From a virus: a DNA stretch of 40,966 bases. The notes under the pieces were generated by a model. The model saw only the letters and a program-made list of their open reading frames with translations. It did no database searches and was not told the DNA's origin. This document shows, piece after piece, positions 7,509-16,516 of the stretch. A program made the translations under genes and the position numbers. Where the stretch lies: positions 1-40,966 of the IMG/VR virus record IMGVR_UViG_3300031840_000210; one strand, written 5' to 3'. Position 1 is the first letter of the stretch. Each line of letters starts with the position of its first letter.

Positions 7509-7984
7509 AATTTAATTTAATTAAAAATGTAGTAGGAGCCATAGCACCAACACTAGGCTCTGCTTTGGGTGGACCATTAGGCGGACAAGCAGCTTCTATT
7601 GTCGCACAAGTCCTTGGCTGTTCTCCTGAGCCAAAAGCTATCAATCAAGCCATTCAATCAGCCACTCCAGAACAAATGTTAGAACTTAAAAAAGCTGAAC
7701 AAAGTTTTGAATTGCAAATGAAAGAACTAGAAGTAGATGTATTCAAGCTAGAAGTAGCTGACAAACAAGATGCAAGAGGTAAATTTAGCAAAGATTGGAC
7801 AGCTAGAATTATGGGTATTGCTGTTGTTGGTGGTTTTATGGGTTATATATTTTTAGTAACTTTACAACCACCAGAACAAAATAGTGAAGCACTAATAAAT
7901 TTAGTTCTTGGATATCTTGGAGGGTTAGCAAGTGCGGTTATTTCGTTTTATTTCGGAGCATCTGATTCAAACAAAAAGGATTAA
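7505..7984 (+). CDS. Holin, three-helix gene-transfer-release type, 159 aa
   Basis: Small protein with a Gly/Ala-rich amphipathic N-terminus (about 7-40), a charged helix (55-90) and two or three membrane segments, including MGIAVVGGFMGYIFLVTL (about 102-119) and LVLGYLGGLASAVISFYFGASDSNKKD at the end (too long to be a single motif; last span 132-150). The DARGKFSKDWTARIMG segment before the span and the FYFGASDSNKK end are typical of the holin family with three TM segments. It would make the inner-membrane lesion that releases the endolysin encoded next. It overlaps the cyclase by 4 bases (ATGA), so cyclase and lysis genes are translationally coupled. Confidence 0.8.
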   Translation: MKFNLIKNVVGAIAPTLGSALGGPLGGQAASIVAQVLGCSPEPKAINQAIQSATPEQMLELKKAEQSFELQMKELEVDVFKLEVADKQDARGKFSKDWTARIMGIAVVGGFMGYIFLVTLQPPEQNSEALINLVLGYLGGLASAVISFYFGASDSNKKD

Positions 7985-7985
7985 T

Positions 7986-8429
7986 ATGAAAATATCAAAT
8001 GAAGGCATATCACTAATTAAAAAGTTTGAAGGTTGCAAATTGCAAGCATACTATGATGCTGTTAATGTTCCAACAATTGCTTATGGAAGAACAAAAGGAG
8101 TCACAATAGGCGATACTTGTACACAGGAACAAGCTGACAAGTGGCTTGAAGAGGAGTTGAATGAATATGGTGGCTATGTAAATGATGCTGTTACAGTTGA
8201 TCTCACACAAAATCAATTTGATGCACTAGTAGCTTGGACATACAACTTAGGTCCAACCAATCTTAATAAAAGCACCATGTTAAAAAAAATTAATGAAAAA
8301 GATTGGGATGAAGTACCTAATCAAATAAAGCGTTGGAATAAAGCAGGTGGAAAAGTATTAGAAGGTTTAGTAAGACGAAGAGAAGCTGAATCACTTTTAT
8401 TTCAAAATAAAGAATGGATAGAGGTATAA
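7986..8429 (+). CDS. Endolysin, GH24 lysozyme, 147 aa
   Basis: T4/P21-type muramidase that cleaves the glycan strand of peptidoglycan. The catalytic triad is intact with the family spacing: Glu15 (KFEG), Asp24 (YYDA) and Thr30 (PTIAYG). Further signatures are LTQNQFDALVAWTYNLG and a C-terminal GLVRRREAESLLF. ATG 7986 follows one base after the holin stop and is preceded by AAGGAT; upstream in-frame starts lie inside the holin and would add an unrelated leader. There is no signal peptide or SAR helix, so export depends on the holin. No spanin pair is evident nearby. Confidence 0.93.
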   Translation: MKISNEGISLIKKFEGCKLQAYYDAVNVPTIAYGRTKGVTIGDTCTQEQADKWLEEELNEYGGYVNDAVTVDLTQNQFDALVAWTYNLGPTNLNKSTMLKKINEKDWDEVPNQIKRWNKAGGKVLEGLVRRREAESLLFQNKEWIEV

Positions 8430-8430
8430 A

Positions 8431-10299
8431 ATGCCATTTTCTAAATTTGTTTTTAAACCAGGAATAAATAAAGAAGGAACAAATTATTCTAATGAAGGCG
8501 GATGGTTTGACTCCGATAAAATTAGATTTAGAAAAGGTAGACCTGAAAGAATTGGTGGTTGGGCAAAAAATTCATCTAATTCTTTTATTGGAACTTGCAG
8601 AAAAATTCATGTCTATAAAGATGCTGATCAAATTCAATACAATTTACTAGGAACACATAAAAAATTATATGTGCAACAAGGTAATGCTTTTTACGATATA
8701 ACTCCTATAAGATTAACTACAGCAGCAGGAGATATTACTTTTGCAGCAGTAAATGGAGATGCAACACTTACTGTTTCAGATACTGCACATGGTGCAGTAT
8801 TAGGAGATTTTGTTACATATACTGATGCAGTTACTTTAGGTGGAAATATTACTGCTACAGTTTTAAATCAAGAATATGAAATTGCAAGTATTATTGATGC
8901 TAATAGTTATACCATTGAAGCAAAAGATACTGATGGTAGCACAGTGCTAGCAAATTCTTCTGATACAGGTAATGGTGGGTCATCAACAGTAGGAGCTTAT
9001 CAATTAAATATAGGTCTTGATGTTTATGTTCCTTCATCTGGTTATGGTGTAGGAGCTTGGGGTGCAGGAGCATGGGGTTCTGCTACAGCATTATCTTTAA
9101 CTAATCAATTAAGATTATGGTCTTTAGATAATTTTGGTAATGATGGATTGTGTTTGCCTAGAAGTGGTGCATTGTATTATTGGGATGAATCATCAGGAGT
9201 AACTACAAGAGCAGTTATTGCAAGCAGTGTTGGTGGTGCAAGTAATCCTCCAGTTGTTGCTTTACAAATAATGATGTCAGATGTTGACAGGCACGTTATT
9301 GCTTTTGGATGCAATCCTATAGGATCATCTGCTATAGACCCATTATTAGTAAGATTTTCAGATGCAGAAAGTGCAATAGATTGGACACCAACAGCTACAA
9401 ACTCAGCAGGTGGTGTACAGTTATCTACAGGTTCTTCAATTATTGGAGCACTGCAAACAAGACAAGAAATATTAATATGGACAGATGCAGGTATTGTATC
9501 TATGCGTTTTGTTGGTGCACCTTTTGTGTTTAGTTTTAATGAAATTGCAACAGGAATGTCTTTAATATCTCCAAATGCTATGGCAACAGGAGGTAACATT
9601 GTATTCTTTATGGATAATGGTGCTTTTTATCAATACGCTGGTTCAGCACAGAGATTGCCATGCACAGTTTTAGATTATGTATTTAGTGATATAAATTTAG
9701 AACAAGCATTTAAAATATTTGCTGCACCTATTCCAAAACATAATGAAGTTATTTGGTTTTATCCTAGTGCAGATTCACAAGAAATAAATAAATATGTTTC
9801 TTATAATTATTTAGAGCAATCTTGGACTGTAGGCACAACAGACGATGGATTTACAAGAACAGCTTGGAATCCTGCATATATATTATCTTATCCTATAGCT
9901 GCTGGTAAGTTAGACGATACTGATAACAATTATTTATATAATCAAGAATTTGGTTTTAGTGCAGATGGTTCAGAATTTACAGCATATATAGAATCATCAG
10001 ATTTTGATTTAGACCCTGATGGTGAAAGATTTATGTTTGTATCTAAATTATTGCCAGATATTAAATTTCAAAATACGACTGATAGTGGAGATACAGTAGA
10101 TGTTGTTTTAAAAGGTAGAAACTATCCATTAGAAAGTTTATCTACCTTACAAACAGTATCTGTAAATCCTAATTCTACATTTAGCAACATGAGAGCTAGA
10201 ACTAGACAAAGTGCTATAAGAGTAGAAAGCACAGCTAATGATTATAGTTGGAGACTGGGTGATCTTAGATTAGAGTTAAGACAGGATGGTAAAAGATAA
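8431..10299 (+). CDS. Virion tail nozzle/stabilisation-like protein, 622 aa
   Basis: A beta-rich 622-residue protein that begins FSKFVFKPGINKEGTNYSNEGGWFDSDKIRFRKGRPERIGGW, with an N-terminal shape (segments about 5-45) like P22 gp10-type nozzle or packaged-DNA-stabilisation proteins: a loop region followed by repeated strand blocks with W and G at the ends. An insert at about residues 100-190 is Thr/Ala/Asp-rich and looks like an Ig or coiled-coil-free decoration (QEYEIASIIDANSYTIEA). Later segments (LRLWSLDNFGNDGLCLPRSG, IIGALQTRQEILIWTDAG) fit propeller blades. It follows the lysis genes by one base and leads the virion block. Role inferred from position and shape; sequence identity to P22 is not obvious. 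Confidence 0.6.
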   Translation: MPFSKFVFKPGINKEGTNYSNEGGWFDSDKIRFRKGRPERIGGWAKNSSNSFIGTCRKIHVYKDADQIQYNLLGTHKKLYVQQGNAFYDITPIRLTTAAGDITFAAVNGDATLTVSDTAHGAVLGDFVTYTDAVTLGGNITATVLNQEYEIASIIDANSYTIEAKDTDGSTVLANSSDTGNGGSSTVGAYQLNIGLDVYVPSSGYGVGAWGAGAWGSATALSLTNQLRLWSLDNFGNDGLCLPRSGALYYWDESSGVTTRAVIASSVGGASNPPVVALQIMMSDVDRHVIAFGCNPIGSSAIDPLLVRFSDAESAIDWTPTATNSAGGVQLSTGSSIIGALQTRQEILIWTDAGIVSMRFVGAPFVFSFNEIATGMSLISPNAMATGGNIVFFMDNGAFYQYAGSAQRLPCTVLDYVFSDINLEQAFKIFAAPIPKHNEVIWFYPSADSQEINKYVSYNYLEQSWTVGTTDDGFTRTAWNPAYILSYPIAAGKLDDTDNNYLYNQEFGFSADGSEFTAYIESSDFDLDPDGERFMFVSKLLPDIKFQNTTDSGDTVDVVLKGRNYPLESLSTLQTVSVNPNSTFSNMRARTRQSAIRVESTANDYSWRLGDLRLELRQDGKR

Positions 10300-10505
10300 T
10301 GGCAGAAAAAACATCAATACCCTTACTTACTCCTGATATAGAATATAATCAAGAAAACGAAAGAGTTACTCGTAGAACTATTGAACAAGCAATACAAGAT
10401 TTAAACTCTGAAATAGGCAATCTTAAAACAATGCAACAATCAGTTGTTAGCAGATCATTGCGTAGACATCAATTTTTATTAATGGGGAGCAAAGGCAGTG
10501 TCTGA
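10299..10505 (+). CDS. Hypothetical small virion-block protein, 68 aa
   Basis: 68 residues, mostly helical and charged (ENERVTRRTIEQAIQDLNSEI), ending in a basic segment. The start overlaps the previous stop by one base, and the next gene starts with GTG inside its last codons. Not recognised. Small helical proteins of this kind between nozzle and internal-protein genes are common in marine podoviruses. Confidence 0.65.
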   Translation: MAEKTSIPLLTPDIEYNQENERVTRRTIEQAIQDLNSEIGNLKTMQQSVVSRSLRRHQFLLMGSKGSV

Positions 10506-10836
10506 TATATTAAAAGTATTAGGACAATCAGACCCAGCAGCTACTACTGAAACAGTTTTATATACAGTTCCTGATAAAACACAGACAACTATAAGTTCCA
10601 TAGTAGTTTGCAATCGTGCAGGAACTGCTGGTACATATAGAATCAATGTGTCTGTAGCAGGTGCAACAACTGGAGATAAAGAATATTTGTTTTATGATAA
10701 AGCAATAAATGCTAATACCACTGATACAATAGTAATAGGTATAACATTAGGACAAACAGACGAATTAAAAATATACTCAAGCTCAAGCGATTTTAGTTTT
10801 TCAGCATTTGGGTGTGAAACCTTAGAGGAAAGATAA
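10498..10836 (+). CDS. Beta-sandwich virion-associated protein, 112 aa
   Basis: A 112-residue, strand-rich protein (ETVLYTVPDKTQTTISSIVVCNRAG, TYRINVSVAG, YLFYDKAINANTTDTIVIG, LKIYSSSSDFSFSAFG). Short Thr/Ser-rich strands with tight turns suggest a small beta-sandwich of the decoration or tail-accessory kind that I recall from other marine phages, where it is annotated only as a structural or conserved protein. It starts with GTG 10498, 8 bases inside the preceding gene, and ends 3 bases before the next. Confidence 0.65.
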   Translation: MSDILKVLGQSDPAATTETVLYTVPDKTQTTISSIVVCNRAGTAGTYRINVSVAGATTGDKEYLFYDKAINANTTDTIVIGITLGQTDELKIYSSSSDFSFSAFGCETLEER

Positions 10837-10839
10837 AGA

Positions 10840-13290
10840 ATGGATATAAAGCAACAAACTAAAAACGTAGCATCACAAGGTCGTTATGGAGACTCTATGC
10901 TTTTGCACGTTAATCCAGCAGAAGTAAAAGGCTTGGCACAAGCTGTGCCTATAACAATTAATCCACAAACAGGACAGCCAGAAGCCTTCTTACCTTTTCT
11001 TGCACCAGTATTAGGTTCTTTAGCAGGTAGTACATTATTAGCAGGAACAGGTGGATTATTAGCTGGTAAAACTTTACTTGCATCTGCTATAGGTTCTGGT
11101 CTTGCACAATATGCTGTAACAGGCGATCTTAAAAAAGGTTTATTAGCTGGTTTAACAGGATATGGTATTGGTTCTGCATTACAAGGTGCAGGAGCAGCAG
11201 CCCAAGGTGTAGAAGCAGGAGCAGCAGCAGAAGGTGCAATTACAGACGCAGCAACAAAAGCAGCAACTGATGCAGCTATGTTAGACCCAACCATGATTAA
11301 TCCTGCTATAGCTGGACCACCAATAGAAGGTGCAGCAGGCGTTGGTCTTAATACAGCAGGACAAAAAGCAGTAAATACTGCTACAACACAAGCATTAGCT
11401 GCTGGACAACCAACTATTGCACAAGCTACACAAACAGGTTTTGGAACTGCTGGTGCACCAGGATTTGTTGAGGGTTCTCAACAATATTTAGCTGCTGATC
11501 CTACACTAGGACAAGCATTTACAGATGCAGGTGGATTTAGTCTAGAAGGTGGCAAAAATGTATTAACTGGTTTAACAAAACCAGGAGCTTATATACCAGC
11601 ATCAATAGGTATGGGTGGTACATCTATTATGGAATCACAAGAAGCATTTGAAAATATGCTTGCAAGAAATGCTAGAGAGCAAGAAGAAGAAAGACAAAGG
11701 ATAATAGCTGAAAATCCAGAAATGATACCTATAGCTACAGGTGGCGTTACTAAAATGCAAGAAGGTGGTGATACTAGTATAGGTGAAGAAGAATATAATC
11801 AAGTTGCAAATAAAACAAATATTTATGATGGAACTTATAATCCTTATAATCCTTATAATTCTTATAATATAGGTAGCTATACAGGCACAGGATATGTACA
11901 AAAAAGAGAAGCAGCACCTATAGACCCATATTTTATGCCAGGATTTCAAGGTGAAGCTACATATTTTACTAATTTAAATCCTAGTGCTACAGACATAACT
12001 AGTGGTGAAGCACCAGTTTTAGATACATCAGCAGGACAAGCACCCTCTCTTATGCCTAGAAGATTTGATCCTACACAAACTACTGGTTATCAAAATTTCT
12101 ATGGAGATCAAGCACAAGATATAGTTCCACAAATGGTTGATCCATATGCACCAGTACAGTTTGAACAAATGCCTCCTCCTGTATTAAATCAACCAAGTCC
12201 TTTCCCAACAATGCCTATAGCAGGACCTCCTACTCAATTAGGAGATGTAGTAGAGCCAATGCCTGGTGATGCAAGTGTGGGTGGTGGTATGGGTAATATA
12301 GGTAATTTAGTTCCTGGTGAACCAACTCCTAAAGCTATAGCACAACCAGCAACTCCAGAAGAAAGCGTAGATATAAATAATTATGTAAGTCCTAACTTGC
12401 AAAATATGCCCCCAGATTTTAGTAATTTACCTCCTATACCAGCAACTCTAGAAGAAAGTATAGATACAGCTAATTTTGTAAATCCTAACTTGAAAAATAT
12501 GCCCCCAGATTTTAGTAATATACCTCCTGTAGATATAAATAATTTTGTAAATCCTAACTTGAAAAATATTCCACCTTTAGATTTTAGTAATTTACCTCCT
12601 GTAGATACAGCTAATTTTGTAAGTCCTAACTTGCAAAATATTCCACCTTTAGATTTTAGTAATCTACCTCCTGTAGATTTGAATAATTTACAAATGCAAG
12701 ATTTTAAAAGAAATTTAGATTTTGATTTTAGAGCAGAAGGTAAACAAACAGATATAAAAGTAGATAAATTACCAGAAGGTCTTAAAAAAATGTATGAGTC
12801 TGGACCAGAAGGCAAAGAAGGAGTTGCTAAAATTGCTGCTAAAACTGCTAAATTTGAAGCAGGTGGACCTACTGAAATTATGCAAGACCCTTTAACTGCA
12901 CAGTTAATACAGTTTTTAATGGGTGAAGTACAAGATGATACTATTGTTGGAGACTTTATTAATAAATATGGTAATGAAGTATTTATGCAAGTAAGAGAAC
13001 AAGTATTGCAAAGTATAGTTCCTGGATCACAAACTCAAGGTCAAATACAAGGCATGGCTAATGGCGGTATGCAAGATGATGTAACTGGAATGATAGGTTC
13101 AACACAACCAGTAGCTGTATCACAAGATGAATATATAATACCAGCAGATGCTATGTCTATGCTTGGTGATGGCAGTTCAGATGCAGGTGCTAAAAAATTA
13201 GATGCAATGCTTGATAGGATTCGCATGACTAAAACAGGAACAACAAAACAAGCTAAAGAAATTGATGATAGCAAGGTAATGCCAGCATGA
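10840..13290 (+). CDS. Large Ala/Gly/Pro-rich internal virion protein with tandem repeats, 816 aa
   Basis: The N-terminus (SQGRYGDSMLLHVNPAEVKGL, then NPQTGQPEAFLPF) is a signature I recall from marine podoviral internal or tail-assembly proteins. Residues about 50-130 are Gly/Ala-rich hydrophobic helices, suggesting a membrane-interacting ejection protein. The middle is Pro/Gln-rich and largely disordered; residues about 507-625 hold tandem copies of a unit NFVNPNLKNIPPLDFSNLPP (DNA 12361-12690). The C-terminal part holds IATGG-, EAGGP- and MANGGMQDD-type turns common in phage structural proteins. The ribosome site GAGGAAAG lies just before ATG 10840. Likely DNA-ejection or internal core protein; the assignment is by pattern and position. 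Confidence 0.6.
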   Translation: MDIKQQTKNVASQGRYGDSMLLHVNPAEVKGLAQAVPITINPQTGQPEAFLPFLAPVLGSLAGSTLLAGTGGLLAGKTLLASAIGSGLAQYAVTGDLKKGLLAGLTGYGIGSALQGAGAAAQGVEAGAAAEGAITDAATKAATDAAMLDPTMINPAIAGPPIEGAAGVGLNTAGQKAVNTATTQALAAGQPTIAQATQTGFGTAGAPGFVEGSQQYLAADPTLGQAFTDAGGFSLEGGKNVLTGLTKPGAYIPASIGMGGTSIMESQEAFENMLARNAREQEEERQRIIAENPEMIPIATGGVTKMQEGGDTSIGEEEYNQVANKTNIYDGTYNPYNPYNSYNIGSYTGTGYVQKREAAPIDPYFMPGFQGEATYFTNLNPSATDITSGEAPVLDTSAGQAPSLMPRRFDPTQTTGYQNFYGDQAQDIVPQMVDPYAPVQFEQMPPPVLNQPSPFPTMPIAGPPTQLGDVVEPMPGDASVGGGMGNIGNLVPGEPTPKAIAQPATPEESVDINNYVSPNLQNMPPDFSNLPPIPATLEESIDTANFVNPNLKNMPPDFSNIPPVDINNFVNPNLKNIPPLDFSNLPPVDTANFVSPNLQNIPPLDFSNLPPVDLNNLQMQDFKRNLDFDFRAEGKQTDIKVDKLPEGLKKMYESGPEGKEGVAKIAAKTAKFEAGGPTEIMQDPLTAQLIQFLMGEVQDDTIVGDFINKYGNEVFMQVREQVLQSIVPGSQTQGQIQGMANGGMQDDVTGMIGSTQPVAVSQDEYIIPADAMSMLGDGSSDAGAKKLDAMLDRIRMTKTGTTKQAKEIDDSKVMPA
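12361..12690 (+). repeat. Tandem Pro/Asn repeat inside internal virion protein
   Basis: Imperfect in-frame tandem copies of a 60-66 base unit encoding variations on NFVNPNLKNIPPLDFSNLPPVD. At least five copies are readable. Most changes keep the protein pattern, and copies 3-5 are nearly identical in DNA, so recent expansion by slippage or recombination is likely. Such units usually give length variation between relatives. Confidence 0.85.
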
Positions 13291-13751
13291 ATGAAACAGC
13301 ACAAAAACTAGACCAAGATATTGATATATCGTTAGTTTTACCTGGACAAGTAAGTATGATCTGGGATAAATGCGAAAAAATATTATTGCGTTCTTGCAAA
13401 AGGTCTGGTGGCAGAATAAATCCAAAAGACATTTATGCTAGATGTATTGAAAATAGAAGCAGTCTTTGGATTATATTTGAAACAGATACTTTAAATATTA
13501 TAGGTTGTGGCGTAACACAACTGCATGATTATCCAAGTGGTTTGCGTATGTTAAATCTAGAACATTTAGCTGGTAAACAATATTCAGAGTGGGTCGACAA
13601 AGGTTTTGATACCCTATACAAATGGGCAAAAGACAATAAATGTGATGGCATAGAAGCATTAGGAAGACCAGGATTTTGGAACTGGATAAAAAAAGAAAAG
13701 GGCTGGAAGGAAACTTCTAGATTTTATGAACTTAAATTTGACAAGGATTAA
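13287..13751 (+). CDS. GNAT-like acetyltransferase-fold protein, 154 aa
   Basis: A 154-residue protein in the virion block, overlapping the previous gene by 4 bases (ATGA). The pattern is that of a GNAT fold lacking a strong acetyl-CoA loop: strand SSLWIIFETDTLNIIGCGVTQLHDY (antiparallel pair), then LRMLNLEHLAG, helix EWVDKGFDTLYKWAKDN, strand DGIEALGRPGF and a final YELKF. Similar proteins occur in this position in marine and enterobacterial short-tailed phages. Whether it acetylates anything is uncertain; the substrate is unknown. Confidence 0.55.
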   Translation: MNETAQKLDQDIDISLVLPGQVSMIWDKCEKILLRSCKRSGGRINPKDIYARCIENRSSLWIIFETDTLNIIGCGVTQLHDYPSGLRMLNLEHLAGKQYSEWVDKGFDTLYKWAKDNKCDGIEALGRPGFWNWIKKEKGWKETSRFYELKFDKD

Positions 13752-13753
13752 TT

Positions 13754-15187
13754 ATGGGCGGAGGAAGTGGAGGAAGTAGTGCACCTACTGAACAAACAGT
13801 CTACAGTGAATCGTTACCACCTTATGTAGAGCCATATTTTAAAAGGCTTTTACAAAGAACTGAAGGAGAGTCTTTACAAGGCTATACACCTTATGGCGGA
13901 CAAAGATTAGCGTATTTCTCACCAGACGAAAGAAAAGCTCAAGCTATGACTAGAGGTTATGCTCAAGCAGGTACACCTCAAGAATTTGGTCAAGCACAAC
14001 AAACGCTTACTGGTTTATCACAGCCATACACAGCAGGTTATCAAGCTGGTACTGGACCACAAACATATCAAGCTGGTACTGGACCACAAACATATCAAGC
14101 TGGTACATTGGGTCCATCACAATATGCTGCTGATCAGTTTGATGCAGGATATGACCCATCTATAAGAGCATCTGGTTATACAGCTACAGCACCTACAGAA
14201 CAATATCAACCTTTAGGTTTTGAACAAAACTTACAAAGGTTTATGTCTCCCTACCAACAGAATGTTATTGATATACAAAAAAGAGAAGCTAGAAGACAAT
14301 CAGATATTACAGGTGAACAAATTGGATCACAGGCTGCACAAGCTGGTGGTTTAGGTGGATATCGTGAAGCTATCTTACAAGCAGAACGTGAAAGAAATCT
14401 AGGACAACAACTAGGTGATATTCAAGCTAGAGGTTCTCAACAAGCATATCAACAAGCAGTTCAACAAATAGGTGCAGAAAGAGCAGCAGATTTACAAGCT
14501 GCACAATTTGGTTTACAACAATACGGAATTGGTGAACAGGCTGCACAAACACAAGAACAACTTAGTCAACAAGCATTTGCATTTGGAGAACAAGCCAGAC
14601 AACAAGCAGCCCAGCTTGGTCTTAGTGCTCAACAACAACAAGAAGCAGCTAGACAAGCACAAGAGAAATTTAGACAAACTGGATTTCAAACAGATCAACA
14701 GGCTTTACAAGCTCAAGGTCAACAAGCTCTTGCAGGATTTCAAGCAGATCAACAGGCTTTGCAAGCTCAAGGTCAACAAAATCTTGCAGGATTTCAAGCA
14801 CAAGAAGCTGCACGTCAAGCACAAGAAAGATTTGGTCAATCAGCTTATGACTTATCACAACGATATGGACAGTCTGCTGCTCAACAACTTGCAGGTCTTG
14901 GTCAAGCTAGACAAGCAGATGTTCAACAGAGAATTGCTGCATTAACAGGCATTGGTTCTCAACAGAGAGCATTACGTCAAGCTGGACTTGATCTTGGATA
15001 TGAAGACTTTTTACGTCAACAACAATATCCACAACAACAACTTGGGTTCTATAGTAATATATTAAGAGGTGTGCCAGTTCAACCACAAAGAACTGTCAGC
15101 ACATACACACAGCAACCTGGATTATTTCAACAAACTTTAGGACTTGGACTTAGTGGTCTAGGTTTATATAAAGGTTTACAGGGATAA
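13754..15187 (+). CDS. Gln/Ala-rich internal virion (DNA ejection) protein, 477 aa
   Basis: Begins with a Gly/Ser-rich start (MGGGSGGSS) and a segment PPYVEPYFKRLLQRTEGESLQGYTPYGGQRLA (residues about 22-53) that I recall from podoviral internal proteins. Most of residues 150-430 is Gln/Ala-rich long helix (QAQGQQ, EAARQAQE), fitting a helical ejection-tunnel protein. Two sets of in-frame tandem repeats are present: three copies of YQAGTGPQT (about 14038-14108) and two copies of a 60-base unit around QADQQALQAQGQQ (14688-14810). The end carries Pro/Gln (YPQQQLGFYSNILRGVP) and a Gly/Leu-rich tail that could touch membrane. Part of an unbroken rightward run. Confidence 0.65.
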   Translation: MGGGSGGSSAPTEQTVYSESLPPYVEPYFKRLLQRTEGESLQGYTPYGGQRLAYFSPDERKAQAMTRGYAQAGTPQEFGQAQQTLTGLSQPYTAGYQAGTGPQTYQAGTGPQTYQAGTLGPSQYAADQFDAGYDPSIRASGYTATAPTEQYQPLGFEQNLQRFMSPYQQNVIDIQKREARRQSDITGEQIGSQAAQAGGLGGYREAILQAERERNLGQQLGDIQARGSQQAYQQAVQQIGAERAADLQAAQFGLQQYGIGEQAAQTQEQLSQQAFAFGEQARQQAAQLGLSAQQQQEAARQAQEKFRQTGFQTDQQALQAQGQQALAGFQADQQALQAQGQQNLAGFQAQEAARQAQERFGQSAYDLSQRYGQSAAQQLAGLGQARQADVQQRIAALTGIGSQQRALRQAGLDLGYEDFLRQQQYPQQQLGFYSNILRGVPVQPQRTVSTYTQQPGLFQQTLGLGLSGLGLYKGLQG

Positions 15188-15193
15188 CATATT

Positions 15194-16516
15194 ATGAATT
15201 TAATAGAAAAAGGAAAAGAATTAGAATATATTCCAGAGCCACAACTTATAGAAATGGCTCGAACTCCTAATGGGGAATATCCACAATTTTTAGTTTTAGA
15301 TGAAGTATTAAGACGCAATAAAATGAGGCGTGCTTATGAAAATCAAATAGCTAAAATGAATCAACCTACCACAACTGTTGCAGAAGAATCAGTTATGGAG
15401 TTAGCTGGTCAAGGTGCTGTACCCATGATGGATTCGCTTTCATCTCTCTCTTCATCCGAAGGTGGTCTTAGGAGTATGGCACCGACCCCCATGAAGTCTG
15501 GTGGAATAACAGAAATGCAATCAGGTCGTAGCACAGCATTAGAACAAAGTTTTATGCCACCAGGTAGAAATCCTTTAGGAGCTACACCTCCTCCTGCTTT
15601 TTTACAAAGTATAAAAGAAAGATATACAGACCCAGATGGTACATTTAATTATTCACAGGCTTTAAAAGATGGATTTAATGCAACAACACTTGCTTTAATT
15701 GTTGCACCAGAACCTACTACAACTGCATTAGGAACAGGTTTAAGAGGTCTTGGAACTCTTTTAAAATCACCTTTTAGTTCTAAAGCAAAAGATTCATTAC
15801 TAAGAACTTTTGGTCGAAGACAATCAAGAAAAGATGAAGGAAAATTATTACCAACAGGTAGACAAACTATAGATGATGCACCTGTACCAGCAGGATATTT
15901 TGAAGGTCTAGGTAAACAATATTTAAAAGAATCAGTTAAACCAATAGCTACTAGATTAAGTGGTTTAGCAGCATTGGGTATTATGAACGCACCTGATGAA
16001 TCAACAGATATTGTTAAAAAAGATGAGCTAACAGATGCACAAAAACGTGCAGAATCTTCTTTACAAGATTTACAAAAATTATTAGATAAACCAACTGATA
16101 CAACTACTACAGAAAAACAAGGATTTGCATCAGATGATTTCTTAACACTAGCACAACTTGGTGGAATTTTAGGTGGTGCAACTAATCTTGGTGAAGCTGC
16201 TATGGGTATCGGTAATTTAGCAGGACAAATACAAACAACTAGACGTGAAGGTAAATTAGAAGGTTTACAAGGAAGAGTCCTTGCAGCACAAGCTGATAAA
16301 TATGAAGCTGATATTGCTAATATGAAACCAACACAAATAAATGCTCAATTACAGACAATAGAAAATTTAATACAAGCTGCAATAGATTCAGGTAATCAAG
16401 ATGAAGTTTCTGAATTATTTTTATATCAACAATTATTAAATAAAAGACTATTAGAACTTCAAGGCATTGATATACCAACAGGTGGAGATATATTAGATAA
16501 AAATAGAGTTGCATAA
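15194..16516 (+). CDS. Internal virion-block protein, 440 aa
   Basis: N-terminal helix (LEYIPEPQLIEMARTPNGEYPQFLVLDEVLRRNKMR) is a conserved pattern in short-tailed marine phages upstream of the giant virion protein. Next are a Ser/Met-rich linker, a hydrophobic patch (ALKDGFNATTLALIVAPEPTTTALGTGLRGLGTLL, about 155-190), a linker and a C-terminal coiled coil (QAAIDSGNQDEVSELFLYQQLLNKRLLELQ). This helix-linker-hydrophobic design suits an ejected internal protein. The stop overlaps the start of the giant gene (TAATG). Function inferred from position. Confidence 0.6.
   Translation: MNLIEKGKELEYIPEPQLIEMARTPNGEYPQFLVLDEVLRRNKMRRAYENQIAKMNQPTTTVAEESVMELAGQGAVPMMDSLSSLSSSEGGLRSMAPTPMKSGGITEMQSGRSTALEQSFMPPGRNPLGATPPPAFLQSIKERYTDPDGTFNYSQALKDGFNATTLALIVAPEPTTTALGTGLRGLGTLLKSPFSSKAKDSLLRTFGRRQSRKDEGKLLPTGRQTIDDAPVPAGYFEGLGKQYLKESVKPIATRLSGLAALGIMNAPDESTDIVKKDELTDAQKRAESSLQDLQKLLDKPTDTTTTEKQGFASDDFLTLAQLGGILGGATNLGEAAMGIGNLAGQIQTTRREGKLEGLQGRVLAAQADKYEADIANMKPTQINAQLQTIENLIQAAIDSGNQDEVSELFLYQQLLNKRLLELQGIDIPTGGDILDKNRVA

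Noticed and set aside
11635-11949. Long antisense frames within virion genes, such as the 104-residue one here
   Set aside because: Low-complexity products mirroring repeats on the coding strand, no ribosome sites, no operon context.
12381-12815. Antisense repetitive frame over the tandem repeat
   Set aside because: It is a by-product of the sense repeat in the internal virion protein.
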